A stretch of 64,000 nucleotides of DNA from Apostichopus japonicus (lineage: Eukaryota; Echinodermata; Holothuroidea; Aspidochirotida; Stichopodidae): positions 23,791,111 through 23,855,110 of the forward strand of contig NC_092576.1 of the NCBI RefSeq assembly GCF_037975245.1, given 5' to 3'. Positions 36,719 to 48,587 of the stretch are shown in pieces. The notes below the pieces were generated by a model, which saw only the letters and a list, made by a program, of their open reading frames with translations, was not told the DNA's origin and did not search any database. How positions within the stretch are numbered: the first letter of the stretch is position 1; each line of letters starts with the position of its first letter. The position numbers and the translations under genes are program-made.

Positions 36719-39200
36719 CCCCAGCGGTTCGTTTACCCTAGAAAAGTTAAGTAATACCTCATACATAGAAAATGTTGGTTTTACAACATACTTTTATGAG
36801 TGGTTTCTTGTGAACACGATATTAAGAGTTCAAAGTTTAACGACGTTCCATTGTCCAACGCTTCTCAGTATTTGTTTATGTTCAATTGTACACTTTTTTT
36901 TTTAACTTGGAGAGAAAGTGAATGTAGTTATACATATTCAAACAAAAATCCATAAAATAAATTGCAGTGTGAAATTTCTTCCTTTTGGGTGGCATGCATT
37001 GATTTAAACAATCGTTTAATTGGTGTGTCAGGAAGGGGAGCTAGTTGGAAATACAGCACTACATAGCAGACCCCCTTTCCCCCTTTTCGCTCCCACCTAG
37101 AAGAGTTAAGTTGGTAGAGTCTAATTGTCACAGTTAAAGCCTTTGGTAAAAGGCCATTAAGAACTCAACCTTTTTTATACATATGGCTTTCAGCCATAAC
37201 AATATTTGTGAACACACTTGTCACTATTTCTATGTGGGGGGGGGGGGGGTAACTACAGTTGACTTTTAACAGAATGCTGCATGGTTTGGGTGTAAGTGAA
37301 ATATGGTTACACACTGATTACATACACAATATAAACTGTTATATGTTACATAACATGGCATAGTTGGCATATATAATGGTGAAACAACAGCTAGTTATAT
37401 CCTACTTGATGAGAAGATAAAAACATAGGACATTGCACTAGACATTTCAAATAGTCTGGACGAATGCGAAATGTGCTTGAACATTGCAACATGCTATTTA
37501 CAAGTAATGGTTGTATGGTTGTATTCGTGGCCTTTAAGACATCTACTGCAACAACTAGCAGAATATATTTTCATTTTAAAATTGAGAGAATTATCTCACA
37601 AGAGATTAAACAGATAATTGAAACATCTTGCTTAAAATTAATGTGAACATCAACACAAGTCAAACAATAATTATTGGCTGCTTGTCGAACTTGTAGAACT
37701 CCTAAATATGATTGACATCATCGGGAGTTAAATTGTTGTGAACTATATCTGAGGTAAAAAGCACACTAGTTGGTGAACTCAATGTTACCACTGAACCTGC
37801 TTTGGAAATTTTCCTGCATTTCCTCAATAGAAGGTTTGAAACAGTTGTCATTCCTGGCCAGATCTTTTTGGAACTATCAGGTCCAGGATCACCTCATTTG
37901 TTGTAGAATTATATTTTAAACACGGGCTGCCACAACTCTCTCCATAAACCTTGTTTACCTTGACGGGTATCGGATGCCATTCATTGGTCGCCTTGGAATA
38001 TTCTGCTGTCAATCTCTGACAGAACATAATATTTTATTTTCACACATGTATTCCAATTTCAGGTAAAAATAATCAGAAAATGTCATTATGGTTTTGATGA
38101 TGTAACCTGGGTTATTTTTGTATGAATCTAAAATACTGTACAACAAAGATGTACAACATACTTGATAAAGGTAAAAAGCAAGGAGCATTGATATGAGACA
38201 AACTTATTAACAATAAAAGTTGATAACATAAAATAACCACTGGTAGACTTGTTGTACTCTGTGGGATAAATCAGCAAAATAAACATGACAACTGGTCTTC
38301 ATGCTCTGTTCACAAGGTTTTAAAAATTTGACCTTTCTCGACCCTAAATGAATTATTGACCTCCATCAAAATCAGTAGGCTACTTGTCGACAATGTAATA
38401 CACCTTAATACTTACTATGAGATTTCTCTAAGCTTTCCTTCTGGCAATCTTATTTACAAACAGGGCATCACAAATACACATGCCATCATATATGCATAGG
38501 TTCATGGTTTTATAAAAACCAAAAATAGTTATTACATGTATTCAGGCAGTGGAAATTACATAGCACAACAAACCTTTAATGGTATCATAACATTTTTGCA
38601 AACATCTCGCAACAACATGTATACCAAAATTTCTTTCTTTCACAGAAATGATAAATGCTTAAAATACAATATTGACCCATGAACAGACAGGGTACCTTTA
38701 CGTGGTGACCTCTGTCTATCTGACAATGTGGTGTAATACATTAAACATACAGTACTCACTAGACATTTCCATCTTCATAGACGGCATTGGGACGATTTCA
38801 ATGATGATTAAAGTCAATGGCAGCAAGGCTGTTTCTTACTAAGCATCAAATGTAGCTGATGAAAGACAAGAGAGTACTTTTGCACGATACATAAAATTTG
38901 TCTTACTGTAATTTTAAACTGGCAAAATCATACAGTAGCAATGAGTTTGCATCTAACATCACTTTTTACCCTGTATGTTCAATAAAATGAAAATGGTTCA
39001 TGACGTAAGCAATATATAGCAATAGCATGCTGCCGGGTGTTGTCAGGGAGACCGGAGGGGGGGGGGGTGAGATGTGTGTAAATGCTGTTTGATTATCCTT
39101 TTTGGTGTTGAATCATAAAGAGATGGAATACACAAATATCTTTTGAAACTTTTAATCCAAATACATATGAAATTTGAGGCTTAGATTGGAGATTTGTCAC
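36719..39200. other. Intergenic, no gene seen
   Basis: AT-rich DNA with homopolymer G runs at about 37236-37247 and 39057-39067. No exon or recognised repeat. Short open frames have no domain signature. Confidence 0.45.
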
Positions 39201-39285
39201 AATATAAAGTGAAAATAAAATAAAACTGTTAGCAAACTGCTTATCCACTAGAGAGCCTGAGTAGGAGAATGTATAAAAGTAAGTT

Positions 39286-39328
39286 GGCCTGACGTTTTGA
39301 TCCTAGCAGGATCTTCTTCAAAGGCTAA
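39286..39328 (-). ncRNA. Degenerate hammerhead-like core, copy 2
   Basis: On the - strand: TTGAAGA, extra A, GATCC-TGCTA-GGATC, then AAAACGTC. Compared with the better copies, the first box has C to T and the GAAA box has G to A, so catalysis is not expected. Stem I AGCCT/AGGCC is still mostly pairable. Confidence 0.5.
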
Positions 39329-39399
39329 ATGACAAGTAACAGTAACAGAAGGGACAAAAACACGCACAGAATACAGACAGGTTAATGAGCATGGTGAAC

Positions 39400-39640
39400 A
39401 CAAAGAGATAGATGTAAGGGGATAAGTAGACAAGGGATGGAGAGAAGAAAGCAACAGGGGAAGAGGAGAGGTAGGAGATAGACAGTGGAGGGACAAATGG
39501 AGGATTAAGGGAAGGGGTTAGGGAATAACTGGAGAAGGACAAAAACAGACAGGTGTGGAGAAAAGAGGTGGAAGAGAGCTATGAGAAGAGGAGTGAAGGG
39601 GAGGGGGGACAAAGGAAGAGGGAGAGGGGGCAGGAGAAAA
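39400..39640. repeat. Polypurine tract
   Basis: About 240 bases that are almost purely A and G on the + strand. Lies within the Penelope-like 3' UTR. The - strand open frames over it (S/L/P-rich) are artefacts. Confidence 0.8.
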
Positions 39641-40128
39641 GTTAGTCATGTCCTTCCTAAATTTTGAGCCCATGAGGTTGAATGTTGCGAAGGCGTTGCA
39701 TCCACAGCCTCTCTCTGCTGATTCGTACTAGGTTAAGACGGCTACCTAAGGATTCAATCCCCTGTAGGGAAATGTCGTTAATGGTATATCATACAGTTGT
39801 GCCTATTAATACTCATGTCTTCTTTGTTCTGATTAGTATCAAGCTTATCTCAAAGCTTACATTTATTTTATTCTGATAGACATTTTGATGATGGCAATTA
39901 CAAGATCTGAAATTTCATAATCATGGTGAAACAAGGAAGGGGTGTACCTTAACACTTTAGCATTTTGTTATCAGTTACCAATAATCTGAATTATTTTTAA
40001 TGGTAGAATAGATATGAATTACCCACACAACCAGGTTTGGCAGTCACCTACGTACTTGCCACTTCATAATAATGCTTGTAGTTATGTAGCCGTGCAATAT
40101 CCCCTCCCTCCCAAACACCTGGAAAGCC

Positions 40129-40503
40129 CTATTTACGAAAGCGATAATGCAGACAGTTTTCGGTCAGCTGCGTTTGATGATGGGTCTGATGATCTTTCCC
40201 CAGTAGTTGCCTTCGCCATGTAACTTTGATCGAGGGAAAAGCCACTTTTCGACGAACATAAATCGCAACAGTGCTTAGATGGACATCGAGAAGGTACCTT
40301 GCTAACTGGTTGTGTGTCCAGCTGCCTAAGTGTTTCAGTATCTTGTTCCAATCCTCAAATACCTCACCGAGTGGTATCTGCTTTCTTCTCCATGGTCGTG
40401 CTTTTCTTTCCCTTGTACAGTTTGGGTTTGTAGCAGATATCATGATAAGCCAACCAAGTTGTGTAGAATGTGATCTGCAAAGATTATTTGTAGCAAAGGC
40501 CAA
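40129..40503 (-). CDS. Possible coding exon, unknown protein
   Basis: A 124-codon - strand frame whose middle reads IPLGEVFEDWNKILKHLGSW then THNQLARYLLDVHL. This helix-rich pattern (Trp, LG, xLAxYLLD) resembles a small domain found in some invertebrate zinc-finger and repeat-encoded proteins. A second - strand frame (40351-40133) overlaps it and reads Ser/Asp-rich with CPSKHCCDLC. One frameshift or splice could join them. No neighbouring exons were recognised. It may be a relic. Confidence 0.25.
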   Translation of the reverse strand: MAFATNNLCRSHSTQLGWLIMISATNPNCTRERKARPWRRKQIPLGEVFEDWNKILKHLGSWTHNQLARYLLDVHLSTVAIYVRRKVAFPSIKVTWRRQLLGKDHQTHHQTQLTENCLHYRFRK

Positions 40504-40979
40504 CTACCAAATCGGTAACTGTTTACATTGGAGCTATGCAGACTGCACACGGACTGAGGATAGTCGACATTTAAGATGTAACGCACACTGTTGGAATCGT
40601 TGACTGCCTAAGTTAACCGGTATCATTTCGCCCATAATAAGAGGCATATGTTTTCTAAGCATTCGCATTTTCTACAACTTTTGTTCAGTAAAACGCGCGG
40701 TAGACTACTATACTTGCAATACAGTACTTTAGTTCTGTTATGCGTTGTGCAACTATTATTGTTGTATACATTGTACGTATTGACAAGGATCGATTGTGGC
40801 GTCTAACAGTGCTGTTACACCTCCTTCAAAACTAGGTCAGATTACCGGCATCAGACGTTTCTTTTCACGGGATTCGTCACCCCTTTAACACGGTTTTACC
40901 GAACCGCTTAATCAGTGACGTATGTAGTGTTATGAGGTAAGTTGACTTATTCACTGGTTGGTAGACTTCATAAAAGGCT

Positions 40980-41770
40980 GGTTCAGGCAAATACAAATAC
41001 AGGAGTTTTTTTTTCTACATCTGAGATTGAAACTCCCGTCCCCTCAAGGAGGTACCCTATCAGCCCTACTATCCACTATTTATATTGACGAAATACGTTC
41101 AGACTCCCACTCCTTTGTTGTTATATATGCTGAGAAAACTGCCTTATCTTGTCATTTCTCTTAACGTGCAAATCGCCAAAATCAACGTGCTTATCGATGT
41201 TGTACTACGGAGGTTTTTAATACGTGTGAAAAGAAAAATTTACTTTTTAATCCAAAGAAAACAAGATAAATGATAGTTGAAGATATTAAAATTTAGAAAC
41301 AATAGAGGAGAAAACGATGATTCTCGTTTCATATGTTGAGCGTACTCCCCAAACTATGTACGTAGGAGTCTCAACTAAGACACGTTAACATTTCATAACC
41401 ATATTTCAAAGGTGTTAGCTAAGTAATTTAATATTTGACCTATTTTGTCCCCATTTTCCTATGGGAACACGAAAAGTGTTTAATATATCAATTCCACCGT
41501 ATGTTAATTATGCAAGACCCAGTTTGGTATCACTTCATACATGTTAACGGAAAGAAAATAGTTAAGAATTTCCTAAAATATTGTACACATATATTTTGCT
41601 TTGAATATAATATTCTTGAATGTTGCCGCCAAAACATTATTAGACTTACCAAAAATATATATCTGCTTTGAAAGATCATCCTCTACATCGTTTATATGAA
41701 CGCTTAAAGTATTTTAATATTCATAACATTATACTGGTAGTTTCTGTGTTCTGTGCTATATGAAAAATGA
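40980..41770 (+). pseudogene. Decayed LINE reverse transcriptase fragment
   Basis: In changing + strand frames it reads PSPQGGTLSALLSTIYIDEI then VIYAEKTALSC (motif B and the position of the FADD box, here YAEK, so the catalytic Asp pair is lost), NTCEKKNLLFNPKKT (about 41200-41265), and at the end DHPLHRLYERLKYFNIHNI, the usual C-terminal region of Jockey/CR1-type RT proteins. Several frameshifts and stops. Confidence 0.7.
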
Positions 41771-42015
41771 GCGTAACCGACAATTTACATGTCGATGTTC
41801 AAACTTCGCAGCGTTGTTTATTAATACAAAACTAACTCGGCTAACATACCCATCATACACACATACATGTGTGATCTATCGAAAGTATTTGTTTGTGTAA
41901 TAGATTAATGTGCAACCAGGAAGAATGTGTACATGGTCAGTAGGCTTACAGACCGCTACGATATTACATATGTAACACGTTAAAGTGTTTAACGGTTTTA
42001 CTTCCTGATTCAGTT

Positions 42016-42830
42016 CACCGTTGCTCTAGAAACGGGAGGAGGTTTGGGAAGTCGAGTATTTAGTAAGTTTAATTTGGTATTTTTCAAGCGTTATCGTTAA
42101 TTTTGAAATCACGTATTGTCAAAATACACACTCACGAATGTGATATTATATGCAGTACACGGAAGCGTAACACAAGTGACGTTGAGAAGCGGGTAGCCAT
42201 TTTCCCATCGAGAATTGGAACCTACATTGGCTTTAGAACAATGGAAAGCATTCGTCTTTTTACTGGATTTACATTACAAAGGTAACATTGGCGTTTGTAA
42301 AAAATGTACTTATTGATTCAGTCTTTGCTCGACAATCTAGAGGAAAAAAAACGGGGAGTCGAGTATTTAATTAGTTAAAATGTGTACTTTTCAAGCGTTA
42401 TTGTTAATTTTAAATCACCTAAAATGCATTGTCAAGCTGCACACACAAGAAATTGATATTATGTGCAGTACACTGAACGCAGCGTAATAAAGTGACAGTA
42501 GAGAGCGAGTAGCCATTTTCCCATTTGGAATTTGAACCTGCATCGGGGTTAGAACAACGGAAAGCATTTGTCTTTATACTAGCTTAACATTACGAGTGTA
42601 ACACGTTCACTTTTGTAACGGATGTACTTATTGATTCAGTTATTCTGTGCTCGAAAATCCAGAGGAGATTTGGGGAGTCGAATATTCAGTAAAGTAATGT
42701 TTTTTATTTTTCAAACGTTAGGGATTTGTTCTGTCTGCGCTGTCGAACTGCGCACTCGGGAATAGGATACAATGTGCAGTAAACGGAACACAACGTAACA
42801 AAGTGCTGTAAAAGAACAGGGCCGCGTGGC
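42016..42830 (+). repeat. Satellite-like tandem array of about 310-bp units, locus 2
   Basis: Two full and one partial unit. Landmarks cacac-cacgaa-tgatatta recur near 42125, 42440 and 42750; gggagtcgagtattta near 42040, 42356 and 42676. The same unit is at 13306-13860. Confidence 0.85.
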
Positions 42831-44900
42831 TCATATCCATGCAGCGACATGCAGCGATAACATCTTTATGGAAACAAACACTCACAGAGTGGGTCTTGAA
42901 GACTTAATCGTCACATTTGAAGGTCTGAATTACTTTACAGTAAAAACGCCACATATGCAAAAATGAGTGACCAAGCACTTTCCATAGTTAGGATTTGTCT
43001 TAGCGTACATAGGCTAGTGTCTGTGAAAGCTAGGGTATAAGTCAACGGGTAAGGCTATGCTACGATGTTATCAGTGTAGCCACTTGGAACAAGTGAAAAA
43101 TATGTCTATAAACATTTACCAATTGTTTTTTACCAGGAGGATGGTACCTGACTTAGTCTAATGTAGTTGGGTGCGATACCTAGGCCTAGGTTAATAGAAA
43201 TTTAGTATGGCACTAGAAAACATTTAAGTTAGTTGCCTGAGTAAAGCATATACTGGTTACAAAAGTTGATATTACTGGCTAGGGCCAGCCAATATACGCC
43301 TTTAATGCCTGACCCAGTTAGATAATAGGTATTTGCAAGACCAAACTCATATGTGCTGTTCAATATTCATATTTCCTAGCAATTTGCTTTGGGTCGTAGC
43401 ACAAGGAGGTCCCAGTTTCAGAAGGCTAGTGAACATAACTTGTTGATTGAAATTCTCCTCTAGACATGCCGATACACTGTCTATTAACATCCAGCTTTAG
43501 AAAAAGAGCTGTAAGAAAATCATGTAACACGACATGTAATTCACTAGCCTCTTCGTATGTTGCACATTTAATTTCAACTGATAAAAATTGAAGATACAGC
43601 TCAATAGATATTTGTGATCCCTGAATATTGCATTCCAGTCCTGATATTGTCGGCCATTCTCATAACATGTATCACATATATTTCTTGCAGCATGCACTAT
43701 AAAATAGTACCCCGACACTAGCCATGCACCCATTAAATAATGCTTTGTTAGGCCTGCCAAACGTCATTAGCTGATATTGCCCACTTTCTTTCTTGTTTCA
43801 TATGGTACACAGTTTAGATTTTAAGAACATCATGAAAATTCCATAATTGGGCTCACTCGTACAACGAAAACCTATTTCATTGTCAGTTTATTGATATTAA
43901 GTTTTGTTTGTTTGGGGTATTTTTAAACATGATTTGAGACACCAGTTGATAAGATTGAGTGACTAATAAAAAAGTTGTGTCTGGTTGAAGGGGCAGGGGA
44001 GGGGTGGGTTGGTTTCATCAATGATCAACTGTAGGGCTTTGAAAATTGTACCCATACACAATAACAATGGAGTTCAGAGCGTTCTGCTCTTATGAGGGTA
44101 ACTGGTGTGAAACAGTGCATGTGATATGGAAAGTTAGGTTCAAGTTGCACTCAAATACATAAACATTCTTAGCATGTTTATCTATTGCATTGTCGAGGGT
44201 ATTTGCACTTAATCACATGTTGTACGTACATTTGTTATAATGATATGCACGATGTTTTAATCAAATAATGTGTGATTGTGGATTGTAAAGATCAGCATGT
44301 TTACATTCAGTTTCTTTACATGTTCTTCAATTTGTTTAAAATGCTTTTATTTTATTATTGTTATAGAATGATTGCTGCACAATCAAAATTTCTGATTAAT
44401 AACCTCAGTTCTGAACTACTTTTATGATAATGACTTAAAACCATCCTTTTCATACTACTATACACTAGAACAAACATGTGTGATGCTAAAGACAAGATAT
44501 GACATAGGACATGTCCATAACGTAGTTCTGAATATCAGCCCAACAGATAGATGCTGTGATACAACCAAGGCAGTTAATTTTCTTTTGATTAAAACCAGAC
44601 TTGCATCTCCTGGTTATGGCCCTGTGCACAACATATTTAAACTTATAGAGTGCCTGACTTGTAGAAACATTAGATGCTGTGCCTATCCCCTCGTGTAGCT
44701 ATATTTCAATATAAAATATTTATATATGTATACATACATATATATATATATATATATATTTATTTATATATTATTTTGACAGTTCTGTTTCTTATTGGTA
44801 CTTCTCGTGTCTGAGATATTTGAAGTAGTTGTTCCACCGCTGTTTAAAGGAGCCGGTAATGTGAGACTGAATACGAAATATCTAATCGATGACCGTCCGC
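42831..44900. other. Intergenic, no gene seen
   Basis: AT-rich DNA. - strand frame 43760-43497 is long for chance (87 codons) but has no recognisable domain. (AT)n run at 44720-44760. Confidence 0.4.
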
Positions 44901-44904
44901 CTAC

Positions 44905-45120
44905 GTCAGCGAAGTAGCCAGGAATTTGAAAGGGGGGGGGGTAGCACTTTTTGCGATTGATATGGATTTTCAAAGTTGTAGGCACGACTATCTGAGCGGA
45001 GCGCCACCATCGGTTGGCGCGGAGCGTACAAGAAAATTTTTGGTTTTACAACCCCCCCAGATGGCCGGAAACGGCCCTTCCCGAATGTTCATTCTGGTTC
45101 CCTGGCCTCTTGCTAACTTG
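44905..45120 (+). mobile_element. hAT-type MITE end
   Basis: Starts near cagcgaagtagccaggaatt, then a G-run, and contains gagcgccaccatcggttgg and a ccgga-a-ggcccttc block shared with the elements at 12238-12400 and 13131-13305. The right limit is uncertain because the next element begins at 45220. Confidence 0.55.
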
Positions 45121-45219
45121 AGACACCTCATTCAATATCACTTTTAAACCCAAAAAACAAACGAGTTAAAATAGTACGTAATTCAATAATACATAATGTA
45201 TTAAAATTAGCAAGGTACA

Positions 45220-46117
45220 CAAGGGCGGCGGAAGCACTTTTAATCTGGGGGGGGGGGGGCACCGACGTCAAAGGGCACTTTGCAGATATTCGATTGGACT
45301 GATGCAGCCTGATATTTAGTACCCTTTATAAATCTTATTGTATTATCTTATTTGCGTATACACATCACTCCATCAACGCCCCCCCCCCCCCCCGCCCCGT
45401 CTTAGTAGTCTTACTTTTCAACTTCTGATACTTGTAGATACAAAGATAGGCCAGAACTGTCTTTGATACAACCAAAGCGAGTAATTTTCTTTGATACAAC
45501 TGTAGCTAGTAAATGTTTATCGAAGAGGCTGTTTTGGAATTTGGAACGCCGATCGTGACAACAACAGGCAACAAAGTGCTGCAGCTCTATACATATAAAG
45601 TCTGTTAATCAACGATAGGCTTATTTGACTGTGGAATGTTCTCAACTGAAATTTTATCTGCGTAAACGGGTTCTTAAGTAGATGTTAAAAAACTGACAAG
45701 ATCGTATCCTAGTCTTTTTCGGCGGGTAGAGTATTGAATGAAACGGCACGCGATATGAATGACAGCCTAGATGACAGAAGAATAGGTCACCTAATTTAGC
45801 CATAATCTTGCTACGTTCATTTCAATAGTTTTTCCTGTCTAGGCTCTTAAACTCGTCCAGCAAGCTTATGGATTTGAATTATGGGTGTTTTAATAAAAAA
45901 GATAACTTGGCCAAAAAAAGTGAAGGCCCGGGCCTACAGTGCTACATACTGGCTACGCCCCTGATAGTTCTAAATTAGGATTAGATCTCTTACTGAAATA
46001 TCGCTGACCTAATAAGGTGATCAAGAGTACAAGTTTTATGTAGAAAAAGGTAACATTTTTAACCTGAGGAAAAGTGGGGGGCACTTGACCCCTGTGCCCC
46101 CGGTTCCGCCGCCCTTG
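45220..46117. mobile_element. 898-bp hAT-type non-autonomous element with 8-bp target duplication
   Basis: Left end CAAGGGCGGCGGAA, right end its reverse complement TTCCGCCGCCCTTG with a near match further in. The 8-mer aaggtaca flanks it on both sides (45212-45219 and 46118-46125). No transposase frame. G/C homopolymers lie at 45248-45259 and 45380-45393. It includes a second hAT-like terminus, ggctacgcccctg, at about 45950-45962, suggesting nesting. Confidence 0.8.
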
Positions 46118-46430
46118 AAGGTACATGTACAGAGTAGTCTTACTTTTCAACTTCTGATACTTGTGGATACAAAGATAGTCCAGAAATGTCTTTGATACAA
46201 CTGTATAGCTAGTAAATGTTTAAGTTAGCCTAATAAGAGAAGGCGAGAGCTATCCGACGATTGCCATCTGATGCAAATTTCTCAAGTGTTTTCTCAACTG
46301 AAATATTATCTGCGTAAACGGGTTCTTAACTACATGTTAAAAAACTGACAAGATCGGATCCTATAGTCTTTTTCGGCGGGTAGAGTGTTGAATGAAACTA
46401 TCGTGCTACATACTGGTTACGCCCTGATCA
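45404..46430. repeat. Direct repeat pair spanning the element border
   Basis: About 45404-45745 and 46134-46400 share gtagtcttacttttcaactt, tctttgatacaac, ctgcgtaaacgggttcttaa, gttaaaaaactgacaagatc and tttttcggcgggtagagt. Both continue, after a gap in the second copy, to a gtgctacatactgg-tacgcc end (45940 and 46408). One copy lies inside the 45220-46117 element and one outside it. Confidence 0.8.
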
Positions 46431-47079
46431 TATGATATCATTATCAGCAGATTTTGTTTCCTGTTTAAATTCTTTTACATGTTCTTTTACATAATATATC
46501 AGAAAGACAAACATAGTGCTCTTTTACAAGTTTTCCAGTAGGATGATTCTTGTTTATTGTCCAATGTCTGGACTTTAATACATTTGACGAACTTAACTGA
46601 TGGACAATATAAACTTTCATATTTTGTAATACAGTCAGATATGCAGTGGCCTAAAAACAAATATCGTTATCGCAGTGTATTAGCAGTGTAATAATTATTT
46701 ATAGGAAGTGCGTATCACGTACGATTGCTAGTTTAGCTTCATAACATGCTGTTCGTGCAACAATTTAGGACGACTCATTGAACGAACGTTGTCGACGTTG
46801 TTGTGCATACAGTTCGTGACATTCCATAGAGTGCGGTTAGGTAGGCAATATGTATTTTATAACGCAGTGGCCAACTGTAGGCTTGTAATTGGCTATAAGC
46901 TAAATTTAGCTAATTGCATCTGCCAAACTAAGTAAGTAGTTGAATCAGTAGGCGTGACTGTTACTACGATTACAATCGAGTTAACGGAGCTGACGAGTAT
47001 TCAAGATCAAAAGAGCACTGGCAAAATACCATGCTAAAAAAACGACAGTTTAAAGAAAAAAAATCGACACTGAAAGGGG

Positions 47080-47121
47080 GGGGGAGCGGTCGCTCCCCCT
47101 GCTCCCCCCTGGCTACGTCCC
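47080..47121. mobile_element. hAT-type element end
   Basis: gggagcggtcgctcccc is palindromic and is followed by ctggctacgtccctg, a CAGGGACGTAGCCAG-type terminus. The partner end was not located. Confidence 0.45.
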
Positions 47122-47316
47122 TGGCCTACGTTCAGTTAAATATTTGAAGTTAGATGTAATTAAATACATGTTAGGTTTGTTAAGAGAATGTCGACGAAGA
47201 TTGGAGTGTTCAGAAACTGGGAATCCTGCGAAATTATCACCAAAATAAAAATAAAACTATTGGCAAACTGCTTATCCACTAGAAAGTCTGTTTAAGAGAA
47301 TTTGTAAACTTAAATT

Positions 47317-47357
47317 GGCCCGACGTTTCGATCCTAGCAGGATCTTCTTCAGAGGCT
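47317..47357 (-). ncRNA. Hammerhead-like core, copy 3
   Basis: On the - strand: stem I AGCCT, CTGAAGA (47352-47346), extra A, GATCC-TGCTA-GGATC (stem II, 5 bp), GAAACGTC (47329-47322), then GGGCC pairing with the stem I strand through 4 pairs including a G-U. Confidence 0.55.
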
Positions 47358-47424
47358 AAATGACAAGTAAAAGTAACATAAGGGACAATAAACGCACAGA
47401 ATACAGACAGGTTACTTGTCATTT

Positions 47425-47465
47425 AGCCTCTGAAGAAGATCCTGCTAGGATCGAAACGTCAGGCT
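47425..47465 (+). ncRNA. Hammerhead-like core, copy 4 (best copy)
   Basis: Stem I AGCCT (47425-47429) pairs perfectly with AGGCT (47461-47465). Between them: CTGAAGA (47430-47436), one extra A, stem II GATCC/GGATC with loop TGCTA, then GAAA and ACGTC ending at 47460. The predicted cleavage is after GUC. Stem III would be only the palindrome ACGU, which can pair between two RNA copies but not within one. Known biology: Penelope-like elements carry hammerhead motifs. The extra A before stem II departs from the consensus. Confidence 0.6.
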
Positions 47466-47470
47466 TACTT

Positions 47471-48204
47471 ACTTTTACAAAAAAAGATCACCAAGTGAAT
47501 TTTTACAAAAAAAACAACATTACAATATGTTAATGACGTTGCTAGGGCCACAAGAAAGTGAAGAGGTTCTAAGACCACAGTCAACATTGATCATATTAAT
47601 CACGGTGCCTGAGTTATTATGGGGGCATATTTGGCACCGAGGTTTACCGCAACTTTGTATACTCTATATAGCCGATACTAAATACAGTGAAACGAATGTG
47701 CTATGGCAATTGGACCACCTTTTGGAAAACCAACGATCCCATTATTCCTTGGGTGATTAGTTCGGTACATACAGCGAAATGACATGCATCTCCCCCACCC
47801 CCCTCCTCCTCCACCCTACCTGCAAGAAACACTGACCCTTACGTCTCTGCTAGTAATCAATCATATAAACAATAATTAAATGAAATCATAATATCGATAA
47901 TGTCCTATGTGTTTTGCTTTTTATATACAAATATTTCAGTTAAAGACAAAACATAAATGTTTTGATTCCTTGACTAAACTCGAATTGAGTCTTTGGCTTT
48001 TCCAAATTACGCGTCTATCGTTGTATTGGTTCACCCAGTCACTTATTATTTTGTTGCTTTGCAGGTAATTTGTGTTTGTACATTCGAGCTTCCTTAAAAA
48101 AAACATTTTGAATGTTACAGTTATATATGAGTTCTGATGTTGTACTACAGTCCTTCGACTTGAAAGCTCACACGTTTTCCATTACCGTAGTCGGCTAAAA
48201 GTGA
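47471..48204. other. Intergenic, no gene seen
   Basis: A C-rich patch lies near 47790-47815. The open frame 47527-47760 has no recognisable content. Confidence 0.4.
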
Positions 48205-48587
48205 TGATATCTTATATACGATAAATCAAGACTAGTTAATAGAACTGAGGGCACGTAAAACCAAACAATGTTCACATACTGATACACTTTGAAATGATAT
48301 GTTGTCTTAATGTGAGGTCAGTGGGGGAGAAAGGAGGGAGAGACATGGCAATCATGGAAACAATTAGGCCTATTATATTCTGGATATAAGTTATATTTTG
48401 AATCCACTGACTGACGATTTAGTATTTTTAGTAGATAATGAGATCACATTTAGTTAATTCTTTAACATAACATTAATTCTAAGAAACATTGACATTGACG
48501 TTAATTGGTTATTTAGTTACTTGAGCTAATGCACTAACGTAGCCAACAGTATCGTCCAATGCAACGTTTTTTTCTTTCAAGGTCAAT
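48205..48587 (+). promoter_or_regulatory. Conserved upstream region of paralogue B
   Basis: Aligns with 18990-19368 up to the ATG. The shared limit near 48205 marks the 5' edge of the duplicated unit. The pyrimidine run ending ttcaag immediately before the start exon is also conserved. Confidence 0.5.

Larger units (their letters stand above)
39205..39810 (-). mobile_element. 3' end of a Penelope-like retroelement
   Basis: Read leftward: the frame from about 39800 to 39657 encodes SLGSRLNLVRISRERLWMQR and LRNIQPHGLK, then a stop; a basic REklWmqrLRtLqPhGLN-like block ends many Penelope-like proteins after the GIY-YIG domain. A purine/pyrimidine-biased tract follows (39640-39400), then a hammerhead-like core (39321-39291). 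The left end (39205-39390) matches 47249-47413. Confidence 0.65.
47249..47470. mobile_element. Inverted pair of Penelope-like 3' ends
   Basis: 47249-47413 matches the Penelope-like 3' end at 39205-39390 (aaactgcttatccactag, gcacagaatacagacaggtta). 47411-47468 is the reverse complement of about 47322-47378, giving arms of about 50 bp around a loop of about 33 bp. Each arm carries one hammerhead-like core. Confidence 0.7.

Noticed and set aside
39248-39542. Ser/Leu/Pro-rich - strand frames
   Set aside because: Produced by the polypurine tract in a Penelope-like 3' UTR; no domain.
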